Shown: positions 9,863 to 19,238, counted from the stretch's first letter. The stretch is 64,000 bases of DNA from Bacteroidales bacterium UBA3810 (GCA_002368645.1 DFEE01000021.1:57437-121436), one strand, 5' to 3'. Notes: generated from the sequence alone by a model not told the origin. Numbers and translations are program-made.

Positions 9863-12076
9863 ATGGATCAAACAACTCAATTAATGTTCATTGTCCTTGC
9901 CGCCTCAGTTCTGGCGCTGGGTTTTGCGTATTATTTCTACCGCTCCATGCTCAAGAAAGATGAAGGAACGGAACTCATGAAGAAGATTGCTGCCGATGTC
10001 CGTAAGGGTGCGATGGCGTATCTCAGACAGCAGTACAAGGTGGTCACTATCGTTTTCGTAGTGCTCGCTGTTATCTTTGCCGTCATGGCGTACTTTGACC
10101 TCCAAAACGGTATTGTATGGTTCGCCTTCCTTACTGGCGGTTTCTTCTCCGGCTTAGCGGGCTTCTTTGGTATGAAGACAGCTACCTATGCCTCCTCGCG
10201 TACAGCCAATGCTGCGCGCAAGAGCCTTAATGACGGTCTCCAAGTCGCTTTCCGTTCTGGCGCTGTTATGGGTCTTGTTGTCGTGGGACTTGCTCTGCTT
10301 GACATCTCTGCATGGTTCCTTGTACTTAAATGTACAGGACTTTTGGAGGCTGTTGGTGCCCACGGAGACCTTATCACTATCACCACTACAATGTTAACCT
10401 TCGGCATGGGTGCTTCGACTCAGGCGCTCTTTGCTCGTGTCGGCGGAGGTATCTATACGAAGGCGGCTGATGTCGGCGCTGACCTTGTCGGCAAAACCGA
10501 GTATAACATTCCCGAAGATGACCCGCGTAACCCTGCTACCATTGCCGATAATGTTGGTGATAATGTGGGTGATGTTGCCGGTATGGGAGCCGACCTCTAT
10601 GAATCCTACGCAGGCTCTATCTTGGCTACTATGGCGTTGGGAGCATCTGCCTTTGCAACTTCTGCCGTTGAGGGAATCCAATTGAAGGCCGTGCTTGCGC
10701 CTTCGCTCATCGCAGCATGTGGTGTATTGCTTTCTATCATCGGTATCTATTTGGTTAAAACCAAAGAAGGTGCTAACATGGATGCCCTCCTTAAAGCCCT
10801 TGCTCGTGGTACCAATGCAGCGGCTTGCCTTATTGCTTTGGCATCATTTGGTATTTTGGCATGGCTCTTCGGAACCGAAACATCCGAGTGGTGGCACCTA
10901 TCGCTTTCAGTTATTGTCGGATTGCTCGCCGGTGTCATTATCGGTAAATCCACGGAGTACTATACCTCTCAATCCTATAAACCTACCCAAAAAGTCTCTG
11001 AGTCTTCTCAGACAGGCCCTGCTACGGTTATTATCAGCGGCTTGGGATTAGGTATGCTCTCAACTGCCATTCCAGTTGTTACCGTCGGCGTGGCTATTAT
11101 CCTTGCTTATCTTTGTGCCAATGGATTCCAAATTGCCTTTACACCTGCCAATCTCTCTATGGGACTTTATGGTATCGGTATTGCCGCTGTAGGCATGCTT
11201 TCTACATTGGGTATCACGTTAGCGACAGATGCGTATGGACCTATCGCCGATAATGCCGGTGGCAATGCCGAGATGTCCGGTCTTCCTGCCGAGGTACGCA
11301 CACGAACCGATGCACTCGATGCGCTTGGTAATACCACTGCTGCTACAGGAAAAGGATTTGCAATCGGCTCTGCTGCGCTCACCGCATTGGCGCTCTTGGC
11401 TTCCTATGTGGAGGAGATTAAGATTGCCCTCATCCGTCTTGGGGAAACATTACCGAATGGGGTAGAGGCGGCGCAAGCTACCCTCGTGGACTTCATGGAT
11501 GCGTATAATGTCAACCTCATGAATCCTATTGTTCTTGTGGGTATCTTCATCGGCTCTATGATGGCATTCCTCTTCTGTGGTCTTACCATGAACGCGGTTG
11601 GTCGTGCTGCCCAAAAGATGGTGGAGGAAGTTCGCCGCCAGTTCAAAACCATTAAGGGTATTTTGGAGGGCAAGGCTGACCCCGACTATGCACGTTGCGT
11701 AGAGATTTCTACCAAGGGTGCACAACATGAGATGTTGCTGCCTTCTATCTTGGCTATTGTCGTGCCTATCCTTACCGGACTTATCTTGGGCGTTGCCGGT
11801 GTCTTGGGACTCCTCATAGGCGGACTTGCTACAGGTTTCGTACTTGCTATCTTTATGGCTAATGCCGGTGGCGCATGGGATAATGCTAAGAAATATGTTG
11901 AAGAAGGTCATTTCGGTGGCAAGGGCTCTGACTGCCACAAGGCTACTGTCGTTGGTGACACGGTCGGTGACCCCTTCAAGGATACTGCTGGTCCGTCCCT
12001 CAATATCCTTATCAAACTCATGTCAATGGTCTCCATCGTCATGGCAGGGCTGACAGTCACTTACCACATCCTATGA
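9863..12076 (+). CDS. hppA: K+-dependent membrane-bound pyrophosphatase (Na+ and/or H+ pump)
   Basis: A 737-residue integral membrane pyrophosphatase that couples PPi hydrolysis to cation export. The active-site block runs from residue 203 to 245 and includes [20 protein letters not shown] and [14 protein letters not shown] second site is DNAGGNAEM near 463-471. The [10 protein letters not shown] motif (489-498) carries Ala and Gly where K+-independent enzymes have GNTTKATTKG, so this is the K+-dependent type, which in Bacteroidetes is commonly Na+- or Na+/H+-pumping. There are about sixteen hydrophobic helices and the length is normal. It lacks its own consensus promoter and follows the SDR by 23 bp, so it looks like the last gene of the steroid operon. 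Confidence 0.95.
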   Translation: MDQTTQLMFIVLAASVLALGFAYYFYRSMLKKDEGTELMKKIAADVRKGAMAYLRQQYKVVTIVFVVLAVIFAVMAYFDLQNGIVWFAFLTGGFFSGLAGFFGMKTATYASSRTANAARKSLNDGLQVAFRSGAVMGLVVVGLALLDISAWFLVLKCTGLLEAVGAHGDLITITTTMLTFGMGASTQALFARVGGGIYTKAADVGADLVGKTEYNIPEDDPRNPATIADNVGDNVGDVAGMGADLYESYAGSILATMALGASAFATSAVEGIQLKAVLAPSLIAACGVLLSIIGIYLVKTKEGANMDALLKALARGTNAAACLIALASFGILAWLFGTETSEWWHLSLSVIVGLLAGVIIGKSTEYYTSQSYKPTQKVSESSQTGPATVIISGLGLGMLSTAIPVVTVGVAIILAYLCANGFQIAFTPANLSMGLYGIGIAAVGMLSTLGITLATDAYGPIADNAGGNAEMSGLPAEVRTRTDALDALGNTTAATGKGFAIGSAALTALALLASYVEEIKIALIRLGETLPNGVEAAQATLVDFMDAYNVNLMNPIVLVGIFIGSMMAFLFCGLTMNAVGRAAQKMVEEVRRQFKTIKGILEGKADPDYARCVEISTKGAQHEMLLPSILAIVVPILTGLILGVAGVLGLLIGGLATGFVLAIFMANAGGAWDNAKKYVEEGHFGGKGSDCHKATVVGDTVGDPFKDTAGPSLNILIKLMSMVSIVMAGLTVTYHIL

Positions 12077-12096
12077 TATAAGCCCTAACACATGGG

Positions 12097-12199
12097 CACC
12101 CGGGTTTCTGGTACCCTGGTATTCCTGGAATCTCGGCACCCCGATATCCCGGTATCCCTGGAATCTCGGTATCCTGGTATCCCGGTATCCTGGCATCCT
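12097..12199 (+). repeat. 8-bp-periodic CCNGG array, copy 1
   Basis: About a dozen imperfect 8-bp units of the form CCNGGTAT follow each other (for example CCCGGTATCCTGGCATCC). Each unit contains a CCNGG site. The period of 8 rules out a coding origin. A second array of the same style lies at 14041-14180. Confidence 0.8.
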
Positions 12200-12206
12200 A
12201 AAAACC

Positions 12207-12245
12207 AAAGCATTGGAGGGTGGAATTACCACCTTCCAATGCTTT
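12207..12245 (+). terminator. Hairpin terminator after hppA operon
   Basis: Arms AAAGCATTGGA and TCCAATGCTTT enclose an inner GGTGG/CCACC stem and a 5-base loop. Together with the repeat array and the promoter at 12381 it accounts for most of the 355-bp gap 12077-12431; nothing else is seen there. Confidence 0.65.
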
Positions 12246-12380
12246 CTAATCCCCTCCAATAATTTCCGATTATTACCATATTGTGTCGTGAGCCCCTCTC
12301 ATTCTTTCCACTATATGTCCCCCATTACATTTCCAAAAAGCGGAATATGAACTTAAAAAATATTTTTTTTGCTGCTTAAA

Positions 12381-12412
12381 TTTGCAAATATAAAGAATTT
12401 ATCGTATCTTTG
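12381..12412 (+). promoter_or_regulatory. Promoter of secreted-protein gene
   Basis: TTTG at 12381-12384 and TATCTTTG at 12405-12412 with a 20-bp spacer lie just upstream of the ATG at 12432. Confidence 0.75.
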
Positions 12413-12431
12413 CAGCCTAATTTATTAGACT

Positions 12432-13307
12432 ATGAAACAATATGTACTTATTTTAGTCACGTTATTGACAGTTGCCTTGCGCGCAGAAACAGTAGTAGTG
12501 GAAGATTTTAATTATGCCCTCGGCTCCGATTTGACCGATTCCTTATGGTTCACTCAATGGGGAGAAGCATCTGGCATAACCGTGACAAACGGCTTAACTT
12601 TTTCGGGTCGCGAAGGTAGTGAGGTAGGGGGCGCAGCTATGATTGATGTTAAATCCTCCACATCACAAGCACACCTCGCCTTTGAGCCCGTTTCATCGGG
12701 AGATATTTATGCGGCATTCCTCTTTGAACCGGCAGCGAATTGGAAGGATGGATATTTCTTCTCCTTTAGGGATAGTCTTATGAACGATTATTCGACCTTT
12801 AATTTCAATGGGCGTATCTTTATCGGAGAGGAATATAACTTAGGTCTCACTTTTGCTGATAATCAGAAGAAAGTGATGTCCTCATACACCCTTGATGCTG
12901 ATTCGGTTTACCTTCTTGTCCTGCGCTATCAGATAGTCCCGGGGGCTAATAATGATTCCGTTTCGCTGTACGCATTTTCTTCGATGAATGCTGTGCCCGA
13001 ATCAATGGAAGAGGCAATTCCTGTTGTTGCACCGTTAGCCGATGGAGCCAAACCCGATATTGAACCGGCGCGCGTAATGCTCCGAGGATTTGATGCCGAT
13101 GGACTACTCCTTGTTGATGGTATCCGTGTCGCAACGACTTGGACGGAGGCTATCGCCAAATCTGAACTCCCCGAACCGCCCGTAGAGGATGCTTTAGATG
13201 AAGTGATTACGCCTGCTTCTAAGACTGTCAAACTGCTGGATAATGGACATGTGCTCATTAGACGGGGCGCGCAACTTTATGATATCTTAGGACATACCTC
13301 GCGCTGA
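12432..13307 (+). CDS. Secreted protein of unknown function
   Basis: A 291-residue protein starting with a signal peptide (MKQYVLILVTLLTVALRAE, cleavage probably after LRA). The mature part is rich in beta-strand-like stretches (EDFNYALGSDL, TNGLTFSGREG, YAAFLFEPAANW), reminiscent of concanavalin-like jelly-roll domains, but I recognise no specific family. The C-terminus VKLLDNGHVLIRRGAQLYDI resembles short C-terminal tails common on exported Bacteroidales proteins; whether it is a type IX secretion signal is uncertain. The gene has its own consensus promoter and is followed after about 20 bp by the sulfoxide reductase gene. Confidence 0.7.
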   Translation: MKQYVLILVTLLTVALRAETVVVEDFNYALGSDLTDSLWFTQWGEASGITVTNGLTFSGREGSEVGGAAMIDVKSSTSQAHLAFEPVSSGDIYAAFLFEPAANWKDGYFFSFRDSLMNDYSTFNFNGRIFIGEEYNLGLTFADNQKKVMSSYTLDADSVYLLVLRYQIVPGANNDSVSLYAFSSMNAVPESMEEAIPVVAPLADGAKPDIEPARVMLRGFDADGLLLVDGIRVATTWTEAIAKSELPEPPVEDALDEVITPASKTVKLLDNGHVLIRRGAQLYDILGHTSR

Positions 13308-13328
13308 TTTTTTCTTTGATAATACCCG

Positions 13329-13928
13329 ATGAATACCACTAAATCCGACCGATATGAACTGCTTCTAAAGCAGGTGACAGCCTTACTCTCCGGCGAAAAC
13401 AATCTTATTGCTAATATGGCGAATACTGTAGCCGCTATCCATGAGACAATGGGCTTTTGGTGGACGGGCTATTATCTCGTGGAGGGACAGGAATTGGTGC
13501 TTGGACCTTTTCAAGGACCTATTGCATGTACCCGCATTCCGTATGGCAAAGGTGTCTGTGGAACGGCTTGGCAACGTAGTGAAACGGTAATCGTCCCTGA
13601 TGTATCACTTTTCCCTGGACATATCGCCTGTTCCTCTTTATCGAAGAGCGAAATAGTCGTGCCGGTTTTTCTCCATAACAACGACTTGTCTAATAATACC
13701 AACTCCTTATCTCCCGCCTCAAGCCCCTTACCTCTCACCGCGAACCCCTCACCTCACACCCCTAATCCCTCATCTCCAACCTCTAATCCCACACTTCTCG
13801 CCCCTCATCACTCTAATCTCCGCCAAGTGTGTGCTGTCTTGGATATTGATAGCCGCGACTTAAATACCTTTGATGAAACGGATGCGCATTATCTTTCTAT
13901 CCTCGCCCAACTTCCTTTTTCACAATAG
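13329..13928 (+). CDS. msrC: Free methionine-(R)-sulfoxide reductase (GAF fold) with low-complexity insertion
   Basis: A GAF-fold enzyme that reduces free methionine-R-sulfoxide. Three cysteines at 67, 77 and 101 show the same 10- and 24-residue spacing as the catalytic Cys84/94/118 of the E. coli enzyme, in the contexts ACTRIPYGKGVCGTAWQ and HIACSSLSKSEIVVPVF. The family core resumes at VCAVLDIDSRDLNTF. Between these two halves, at about residues 117-163, lies a Ser/Pro/Asn/Thr-rich stretch of about 47 residues that the family lacks. It is encoded by C-rich repeat-like DNA similar to the neighbouring intergenic DNA. The insertion keeps the frame and falls in a surface loop position, so activity may survive. 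Confidence 0.88.
   Translation: MNTTKSDRYELLLKQVTALLSGENNLIANMANTVAAIHETMGFWWTGYYLVEGQELVLGPFQGPIACTRIPYGKGVCGTAWQRSETVIVPDVSLFPGHIACSSLSKSEIVVPVFLHNNDLSNNTNSLSPASSPLPLTANPSPHTPNPSSPTSNPTLLAPHHSNLRQVCAVLDIDSRDLNTFDETDAHYLSILAQLPFSQ
13677..13817 (+). repeat. C-rich low-complexity expansion inside msrC
   Basis: Iterated C-rich units such as CCCCTCACCTCACACCCC make up about 140 bp of coding sequence. The composition matches the non-coding stretch at 13994-14040 downstream. Confidence 0.7.
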
Positions 13929-14040
13929 CTCGCTAAGTGAGCCACATGGGCGATTATTTTAGCACTTAGGTACATGGGGCATTAACTTCCTGTCCTAACC
14001 CCCTACACCTAACACCCTACGCCGACCCCTACACCTAACA

Positions 14041-14180
14041 TCTGGGTATCTGGGTACCCGGATTCCTGGTAACCCGGAAACCTGGCAACCCGGAAACCTG
14101 ATAACCCGGCATCCTGGCAACCCGGAAACCTGATAACCCGGAAACCTGGCAACCCCGGCATCCTGGTACCCCGGCATCCC
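14041..14180 (+). repeat. 8-bp-periodic CCNGG array, copy 2
   Basis: Alternating 8-bp units CCCGGAAA and CCTGGCAA form near-perfect 16-bp repeats across about 140 bp. They lie in the 591-bp gap 13929-14519, preceded by a C-rich stretch (13994-14040) and followed by the CACCATTA repeat and the wzt promoter. Confidence 0.8.
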
Positions 14181-14294
14181 CCTTACTATTCCCTCGACCA
14201 CCTTTATAGATCCGTGATGGATCCATTACGAATCTCCTTCGTTCCACCCTCCATAATTCTTACTGCACAGCCGCCGGCACTTCCACCACGCCGA

Positions 14295-14370
14295 CACCAT
14301 TAAAGGCTTTGCCCGTCACCATTAATCAATACACCATTATTAACGCAGCGTCACCATTAATAAATTAGAT
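14295..14370 (+). repeat. CACCATTA dispersed repeat, copy 0
   Basis: Four CACCATTA words separated by short GC-rich spacers, including GTCACCATTAATCAAT. Related copies lie at 29128-29220 and 33257-33299. Confidence 0.65.
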
Positions 14371-14404
14371 ATTATCTTCCATTTTATTAAAATCTGCAAA
14401 TAAA

Positions 14405-14436
14405 TTTGCATAAGTCAAAAAAAATAAGTATCTTTG
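14405..14436 (+). promoter_or_regulatory. Promoter of the polysaccharide locus (wzt)
   Basis: TTTG at 14405-14408 and TATCTTTG at 14429-14436 are separated by 20 bp. The leader to the ATG at 14520 is about 75 nt, long enough for an antitermination leader, though no UpxY-like gene is present. Confidence 0.7.
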
Positions 14437-14519
14437 CGCAAATTTTATCATTTTTTATATGTTTATAAACTGTGATGGCGCAATATCATTAGCCAAGAAA
14501 GAAATAATCAATATAAATC

Positions 14520-15800
14520 ATGACAGCTATAGAATTTAATCATGTTGGTAAGCAATATCGTTTGGGTTTGGTTGGCACAGGCACACTTAGCCAGGACCTT
14601 AATCGTTGGTGGCAGACAGCTGTGCTTCACCATGAGGATCCGTACCTCAAGATTGGTGATGTCAATGACCGTGCCGCTAAGGCTAACTCTGACTTTGTGT
14701 GGGCGCTGCGCGATATCGACTTTAAGGTAGAGGAGGGTGATGTCGTTGGCATCATCGGTAAAAATGGCGCCGGCAAATCAACTTTGCTGAAGCTTCTCTC
14801 TCGTGTGACTACGCCGACTGTGGGCACCATCAATTATCGAGGCCGTCTTGCGGCTCTTTTGGAGGTCGGCACGGGCTTCCATGGTGAAATGACGGGACGG
14901 GAAAATATCTACATGAATGGCGCCATCTTAGGCATGACCAAAGCGGAGATAGACCGTAAACTGGATGAGATTATTGATTTCAGTGGTTGTGAAAAATATA
15001 TAGATACCCCTGTCAAACGTTATAGTTCCGGTATGACGGTTCGTTTAGGCTTTGCTGTCGCCGCTTTCCTGGAGCCGGAGATTTTGATTGTGGACGAAGT
15101 CCTCGCCGTCGGCGACGCCGAGTTCCAAAAGAAAGCCATCGGCAAGATGAAAGACGTCTCCCAAGGCCAAGGCCGAACGGTGCTGTTTGTTTCCCATAAC
15201 ATGGCCTCCGTCAAAGCCCTCTGCACACGCGGTGTACTCCTCGAGCAAGGTATGGTCAAGTTAGATACCACAGTTGATGAAACAATATCACATTATCTAT
15301 TGGATAATGATTCCTTGCAGAGCGGTATCTCTCTCTTGGATAGAAAAGACCGTAAAGGCACCGGATTGGCTCGATTCTCAAACTTCGAACTGATAATAGA
15401 TGATAAATCGAATACGCAAGTGCTGCTGCAGCAGCCGGCATCATTTAGAATGAGTATACAGTCGAATGAAGAAATAGATAACTGCACCCTTATGTATAGT
15501 GTGTATAATCCGATGGGTGTGATGGTCTTTTCTTCCAATTCGCGTTTTGCGAGTGACGATAAGATCAATCTTCATAATGGTGAAAATGTTATCCGCGTCG
15601 ATTACGACGGATTCCCATTGTCTATAGGGAATTATAAAGTGAATGTACGTTTATGGGATAAGTATGAGAAAGATATTGATTGGATAGAGAGTGCATTTGA
15701 ATTTGAGATTGTAGAGGCCGATATTTATGGAACAGGTCGTTTCTATAAGGATAATTCTTCTATTATGTTATTACCTCACAAGTGGATTATAGAACAATGA
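14520..15800 (+). CDS. wzt: Polysaccharide ABC exporter ATPase with carbohydrate-binding tail
   Basis: A 426-residue ATPase of the Wzt/TagH type that powers export of an undecaprenyl-linked polysaccharide across the inner membrane. Walker A is GKNGAGKS (80-87), the signature is YSSGMTVRLGFA (from 168), Walker B is ILIVDE (188-193), and FVSHN follows. Residues about 280-426 form a beta-rich Wzt-C-like domain that in the family recognises the glycan cap. It overlaps the next gene as ATGA. A partner permease (wzm) is normally adjacent, usually just upstream; none is present upstream or anywhere in the window. Confidence 0.92.
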   Translation: MTAIEFNHVGKQYRLGLVGTGTLSQDLNRWWQTAVLHHEDPYLKIGDVNDRAAKANSDFVWALRDIDFKVEEGDVVGIIGKNGAGKSTLLKLLSRVTTPTVGTINYRGRLAALLEVGTGFHGEMTGRENIYMNGAILGMTKAEIDRKLDEIIDFSGCEKYIDTPVKRYSSGMTVRLGFAVAAFLEPEILIVDEVLAVGDAEFQKKAIGKMKDVSQGQGRTVLFVSHNMASVKALCTRGVLLEQGMVKLDTTVDETISHYLLDNDSLQSGISLLDRKDRKGTGLARFSNFELIIDDKSNTQVLLQQPASFRMSIQSNEEIDNCTLMYSVYNPMGVMVFSSNSRFASDDKINLHNGENVIRVDYDGFPLSIGNYKVNVRLWDKYEKDIDWIESAFEFEIVEADIYGTGRFYKDNSSIMLLPHKWIIEQ

Positions 15801-16807
15801 ATAGAATACGAAAGATATGGAATTATTTAACGTCGTATGGTCAAAATAAGAGGACATTACGTATATTAGAAGAACGGACAACTACCCCGTTATATTTGCG
15901 TCATCTACATAAAGTTCTTAAATATTCAGTCAATCATAAACAGTCTGCCGAGCAGATGTTATCACAGATGGTGATTTCGTATCATTCGATAGAGAAAGGA
16001 CTGGCAATGAATGAGAAACGCTATGGCTTCGGGCAGCCAAAGATGCGTAAATTAGTGTCGCTATGCAATTTGTATTTGGATACTTATGGCGATTATCCTT
16101 CTCGGTTGGAAGATACCTTAGGCGTGATAGCTGAGTATGATCAGCTGCATAAGGAACAAGGTGTTTCTTTGCGTGAAGATTTGCAACTATCCATTGATGA
16201 CATACTACAGCGAACAGAAGGACATTGGCACTTGTCGCATACCAGGCATATAACAAAGCAGGTGTATTTTGAGAATATCCAGAAGTCTTTTGCTCAGTTC
16301 TCGGCATCTCGGCATTCAATTCGTGACTTTGACGGAACAGAAGTGCCTAAGGCAATTATGGATAAGGCTTTTGATTTGGCGCAGAATGCACCATCTGCCT
16401 GCAATCGTCAAGCAACGCGAGTATATGCAGTATATGACAAACAATTGATAGAGAAACTGGTTGATTTGCAGAATCATGAAAGGAGCTTTGCTGATAATGC
16501 TCGCCCGCTATTGGTGATATCGACTGAACTGCAATCCTGGGGAAGTGGCGAAGAATGGTTTGGGGGATATGTTGATGCAGGAATCTATATTATGAATCTG
16601 TTGTATGCACTGCACTATCATCAAGTGGCTGCTATACCACTCAACTGGTACGCAGATGTGGAGTCTCAGCAACAGATTCATGGATTATTAAATATTCCTG
16701 CTTCGCAAGAGGTTGTGGCATTTATTGCATGCGGTAACCCTAAAGAAGAGTTTAATCTCGTGACATCAAAGAGAAGGAAAGCAAAAGAAATTGTGACCTA
16801 TTTGTAA
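15797..16807 (+). CDS. Nitroreductase-family protein of polysaccharide cluster
   Basis: A 336-residue protein. A C-terminal nitroreductase-fold domain from about residue 165 has SRHSIRDFDGTEVPKAIMDK and LAQNAPSACNRQATRVYAVY. The N-terminal extension of about 150 residues contains MVISYHSIEKGLAMNEKRYG. This long form is found beside pyruvyl transferases in exopolysaccharide clusters, as here (next gene 2 bp away). Its reaction is unknown; flavin binding is expected from the fold. The start at 15797 overlaps the wzt stop. Confidence 0.8.
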   Translation: MNRIRKIWNYLTSYGQNKRTLRILEERTTTPLYLRHLHKVLKYSVNHKQSAEQMLSQMVISYHSIEKGLAMNEKRYGFGQPKMRKLVSLCNLYLDTYGDYPSRLEDTLGVIAEYDQLHKEQGVSLREDLQLSIDDILQRTEGHWHLSHTRHITKQVYFENIQKSFAQFSASRHSIRDFDGTEVPKAIMDKAFDLAQNAPSACNRQATRVYAVYDKQLIEKLVDLQNHERSFADNARPLLVISTELQSWGSGEEWFGGYVDAGIYIMNLLYALHYHQVAAIPLNWYADVESQQQIHGLLNIPASQEVVAFIACGNPKEEFNLVTSKRRKAKEIVTYL

Positions 16808-16808
16808 G

Positions 16809-17885
16809 ATGAATATAGGAATTTGCACGGTACATTACGTCCATAACTATGGTGCTATGCTTCAAGGCTATGCGCTCAAGAAAGTTCTTGAGCAAATGGG
16901 GCATAATGTGGTTATGACTGATAGACGTTCTAATCCATTAACACAGTGGAGTCCTCGTCCATTTTTCAAGAGTTCGTTGAAGGAAATGTTGCTCTATCCT
17001 AAGTATCTATATAAATGGTATCTTCCTGTATATGTTACCAAAAGAGGGAGGGAGAACAACTTCGAAAAATTTCTACATACTTACCTTAATGACCAACCGT
17101 ATAATGGAGAGAAGTTAGATGCTATAATCTATGGTAGTGATCAGATATGGTCGAAATTCGAGTATGGATTTGATGATATATTTTGGGGAATCAAGGATTC
17201 CAATACCGACAAACGAATATCGTACGCAGCAAGCATGGGGAGCTTGGCAATATCGGATAATGATGAAGCGTATATTAAAGATGCATTGTCTCGTTTCTCA
17301 GGCGTATCTGTGAGGGAGAAGAATCTACAGGAATTTTTAAATGTGCATCATTTATTCTACAAACAGGTTGAATTGATAATTGATCCTACATTCTTACTAC
17401 TAAAAGAAGAATGGGAAAAGATTAATCCACGTAGAATTGTAAAAGAACCTTATTTGCTTTTTTACGATTTCCAAAAGGATGAGGGAACGACACGTATAGC
17501 ACATTATTTAGCAGAAAAAAAGCACTTGCGCATTATTAGATTATCTGATGGAGTGGAGCATGTTAATAAAGAAGAAGGTTATATGGTAACAGCTGGTCCC
17601 ATTGAATTTATTTCGCTATTTCGTAACGCTGATTTTGTGGTTTCCTCTTCATTTCATGGAACAGCATTCTCTGTGATATTCAATAAACCGTTCTATGTTC
17701 GTCAGATATGGAATACGGACAGGGTAAAAACGTTATTGGATATTATGGGACTAACCGATCGATTTATTGATAAAATAGATGATGTGGATATAAATAAATC
17801 AATTGAGTATAATCTTGTTAATCAGAAGATTGAACAACATCGTCAAAATGGCTTGTCTTTTTTAAAGGGTAAATTATATATGTAA
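16809..17885 (+). CDS. Polysaccharide pyruvyl transferase family protein
   Basis: A 358-residue member of the PF04230 family, which transfers pyruvate from PEP to a sugar to make a pyruvate ketal. The N-terminus MNIGICTVHYVHNYGAMLQG, the YGSDQIW motif and SSFHGTAFS near residue 280 are family signatures. It lies between the nitroreductase-like gene and a glycosyltransferase with only a few bases between genes. Confidence 0.88.
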   Translation: MNIGICTVHYVHNYGAMLQGYALKKVLEQMGHNVVMTDRRSNPLTQWSPRPFFKSSLKEMLLYPKYLYKWYLPVYVTKRGRENNFEKFLHTYLNDQPYNGEKLDAIIYGSDQIWSKFEYGFDDIFWGIKDSNTDKRISYAASMGSLAISDNDEAYIKDALSRFSGVSVREKNLQEFLNVHHLFYKQVELIIDPTFLLLKEEWEKINPRRIVKEPYLLFYDFQKDEGTTRIAHYLAEKKHLRIIRLSDGVEHVNKEEGYMVTAGPIEFISLFRNADFVVSSSFHGTAFSVIFNKPFYVRQIWNTDRVKTLLDIMGLTDRFIDKIDDVDINKSIEYNLVNQKIEQHRQNGLSFLKGKLYM

Positions 17886-17889
17886 AATT

Positions 17890-18883
17890 ATGCAACTATC
17901 CTATATCAATACTAAATGCGACTTTGAGCATCGGTTCTTTTTTGACTTGGTGTATGAATGGGAAAATATCATCAGTGGTACGCTGAATATTCCGTTGTAT
18001 CATGAATATCGTCCATATTTGATGTATCGGAATATGCGTAATAAATATTTACGTCAAATTCCTGTATTGCGCGAATTCCTGTATCCGCATAGAATGAGTC
18101 TTTGCTTTGATATGGATCCGGTCGAGCAACCACGATTCAACAGTAAGCATATTATACCTTGGATTATCGATTTCCATCTTCCGGAGGAAAAGTTGCCACA
18201 ATTCAATTGTGCTTACCGAGAGCACCCGCTTGTGTTAATTTCCTGCTTAGATGCATACAATTTCTTGAACGAGCATAAGGATTTATGTCCGGATATTAAG
18301 ATTGAGTACTTACCATTATCGCTGCCGGATCAATATGCATTTGATGAGAAGTATTTGCAGCAAAAGAAATATGATATTGCGTTGGTTGGTAATCAGGAAA
18401 CTACAATGAAATCTTTCTTCGAAAAATATGTTACTGAACATCCTAATGTGACATACGTGTATCGAAAAAATGATAGCGGTGAGTATAAATACTACGCGAA
18501 TAATAGCAACGACCCTGTATGGGGGTATTCGCGAGGATTACGTACGGATAATTCGTGAATCCAAAGTAACGTTATATGCTACGTCAATGCTATATGGGTT
18601 AAGAGAAGGCCTAAAAAATTTTAATCATGTAACCCCTCGGTTCTTAGAAATGCTAGCAGCGGGATGTCATGTGTTATGCAGATATATTCCGAACGCAGAC
18701 ACGGAGCATTTTGAGTTGAACCGATTCTGCCCTTCAATAGAATCCTACGAGCAGTTCGAAATGTTGATGGATAAAGCACTAAAGGAACCGATTCCTATAG
18801 ATCAATACCAGCAATACATGAAAAGACACTATACATCAGTACGAGCACAACAATTAAAGGACATATTAGCGAAATATGAGTAA
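17890..18883 (+). pseudogene. Glycosyltransferase, group 1 type, frameshifted in a G5 run
   Basis: The first frame (17890-18558) covers about 200 meaningful residues (MQLSYINTKCDFEHRFFFDL... to NSNDPVW). The other frame continues from about 18523 as GIREDYVRIIRESKVTLYAT and ends at 18883. Its C-terminal part TPRFLEMLAAGCHVLCRYIP is the nucleotide-sugar-binding signature of GT group 1 enzymes. The frame changes within GGGGG at 18521-18525; one G fewer restores a single ORF of about 330 codons. This could be a decayed gene, a slippage-controlled gene or an assembly error. Confidence 0.75.
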
Positions 18884-19182
18884 AATTGCCATTATAGGAG
18901 CCGGAGTTTGCCGGCAAACTGAATTTCTATGTCAATGCAGTGGATGATTTGTTGAAAGCCGATAATGACAACCCAACGATAGGTTTGCTTATTTGTTCGG
19001 ATGTGAATAAAGCCGATGTCCAATGGTCTTTCCGTGGCATCAGCACACCAATGGGAGTGGCAACATATAATAATGTACGCATCAAGGATATGCTTCCGAC
19101 GCAAGAACAACTGAGGGAACGCATGGAACTCCTGCAAAAAGAACTGCGTGAAACAAAGCGATTAATGAAAACTGATAAATGA
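18876..19182 (+). pseudogene. Chimeric remnant: oxidoreductase start joined to yhcG (PDDEXK/DUF1016) 3' end
   Basis: The ATG at 18876 begins MSKIAIIGAG, the first residues of a Rossmann-fold sugar oxidoreductase, and then breaks. From 18904 another frame gives EFAGKLNFYVNAVDDLLKAD and ends at 19182; this is the C-terminal half of the YhcG/DUF1016 PDDEXK nuclease family. The first half of that nuclease is absent. The junction is within about 5 bp of 18900 and marks the left edge of an accessory block. Confidence 0.75.
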
Positions 19183-19189
19183 TGACGAC

Positions 19190-19228
19190 TACCGAGCGGG
19201 AGATGACCGACTCACAACCGAGAGAATA
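19190..19228 (+). repeat. Dispersed repeat A, copy 1
   Basis: ACCGAGCGGGAGATGACCGA followed by CTCACAACCGAGAGA. Relatives lie at 24503, 39181, 39758 and 55229, always just after an accessory gene and just before the next gene. Confidence 0.55.
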
Positions 19229-19238
19229 ATAAAATACT

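Noticed and set aside
12097..14180. CRISPR-like repeat arrays
   Set aside because: The units are 8 bp and continuous, with no unique spacers of constant length and no cas genes. They are simple periodic arrays.
12071..14247. Minus-strand reading frames over the two arrays (62-70 codons, GYRV/LPG-type repeats)
   Set aside because: They are translations of the 8-bp repeats in changing phase, without start signals or family similarity.
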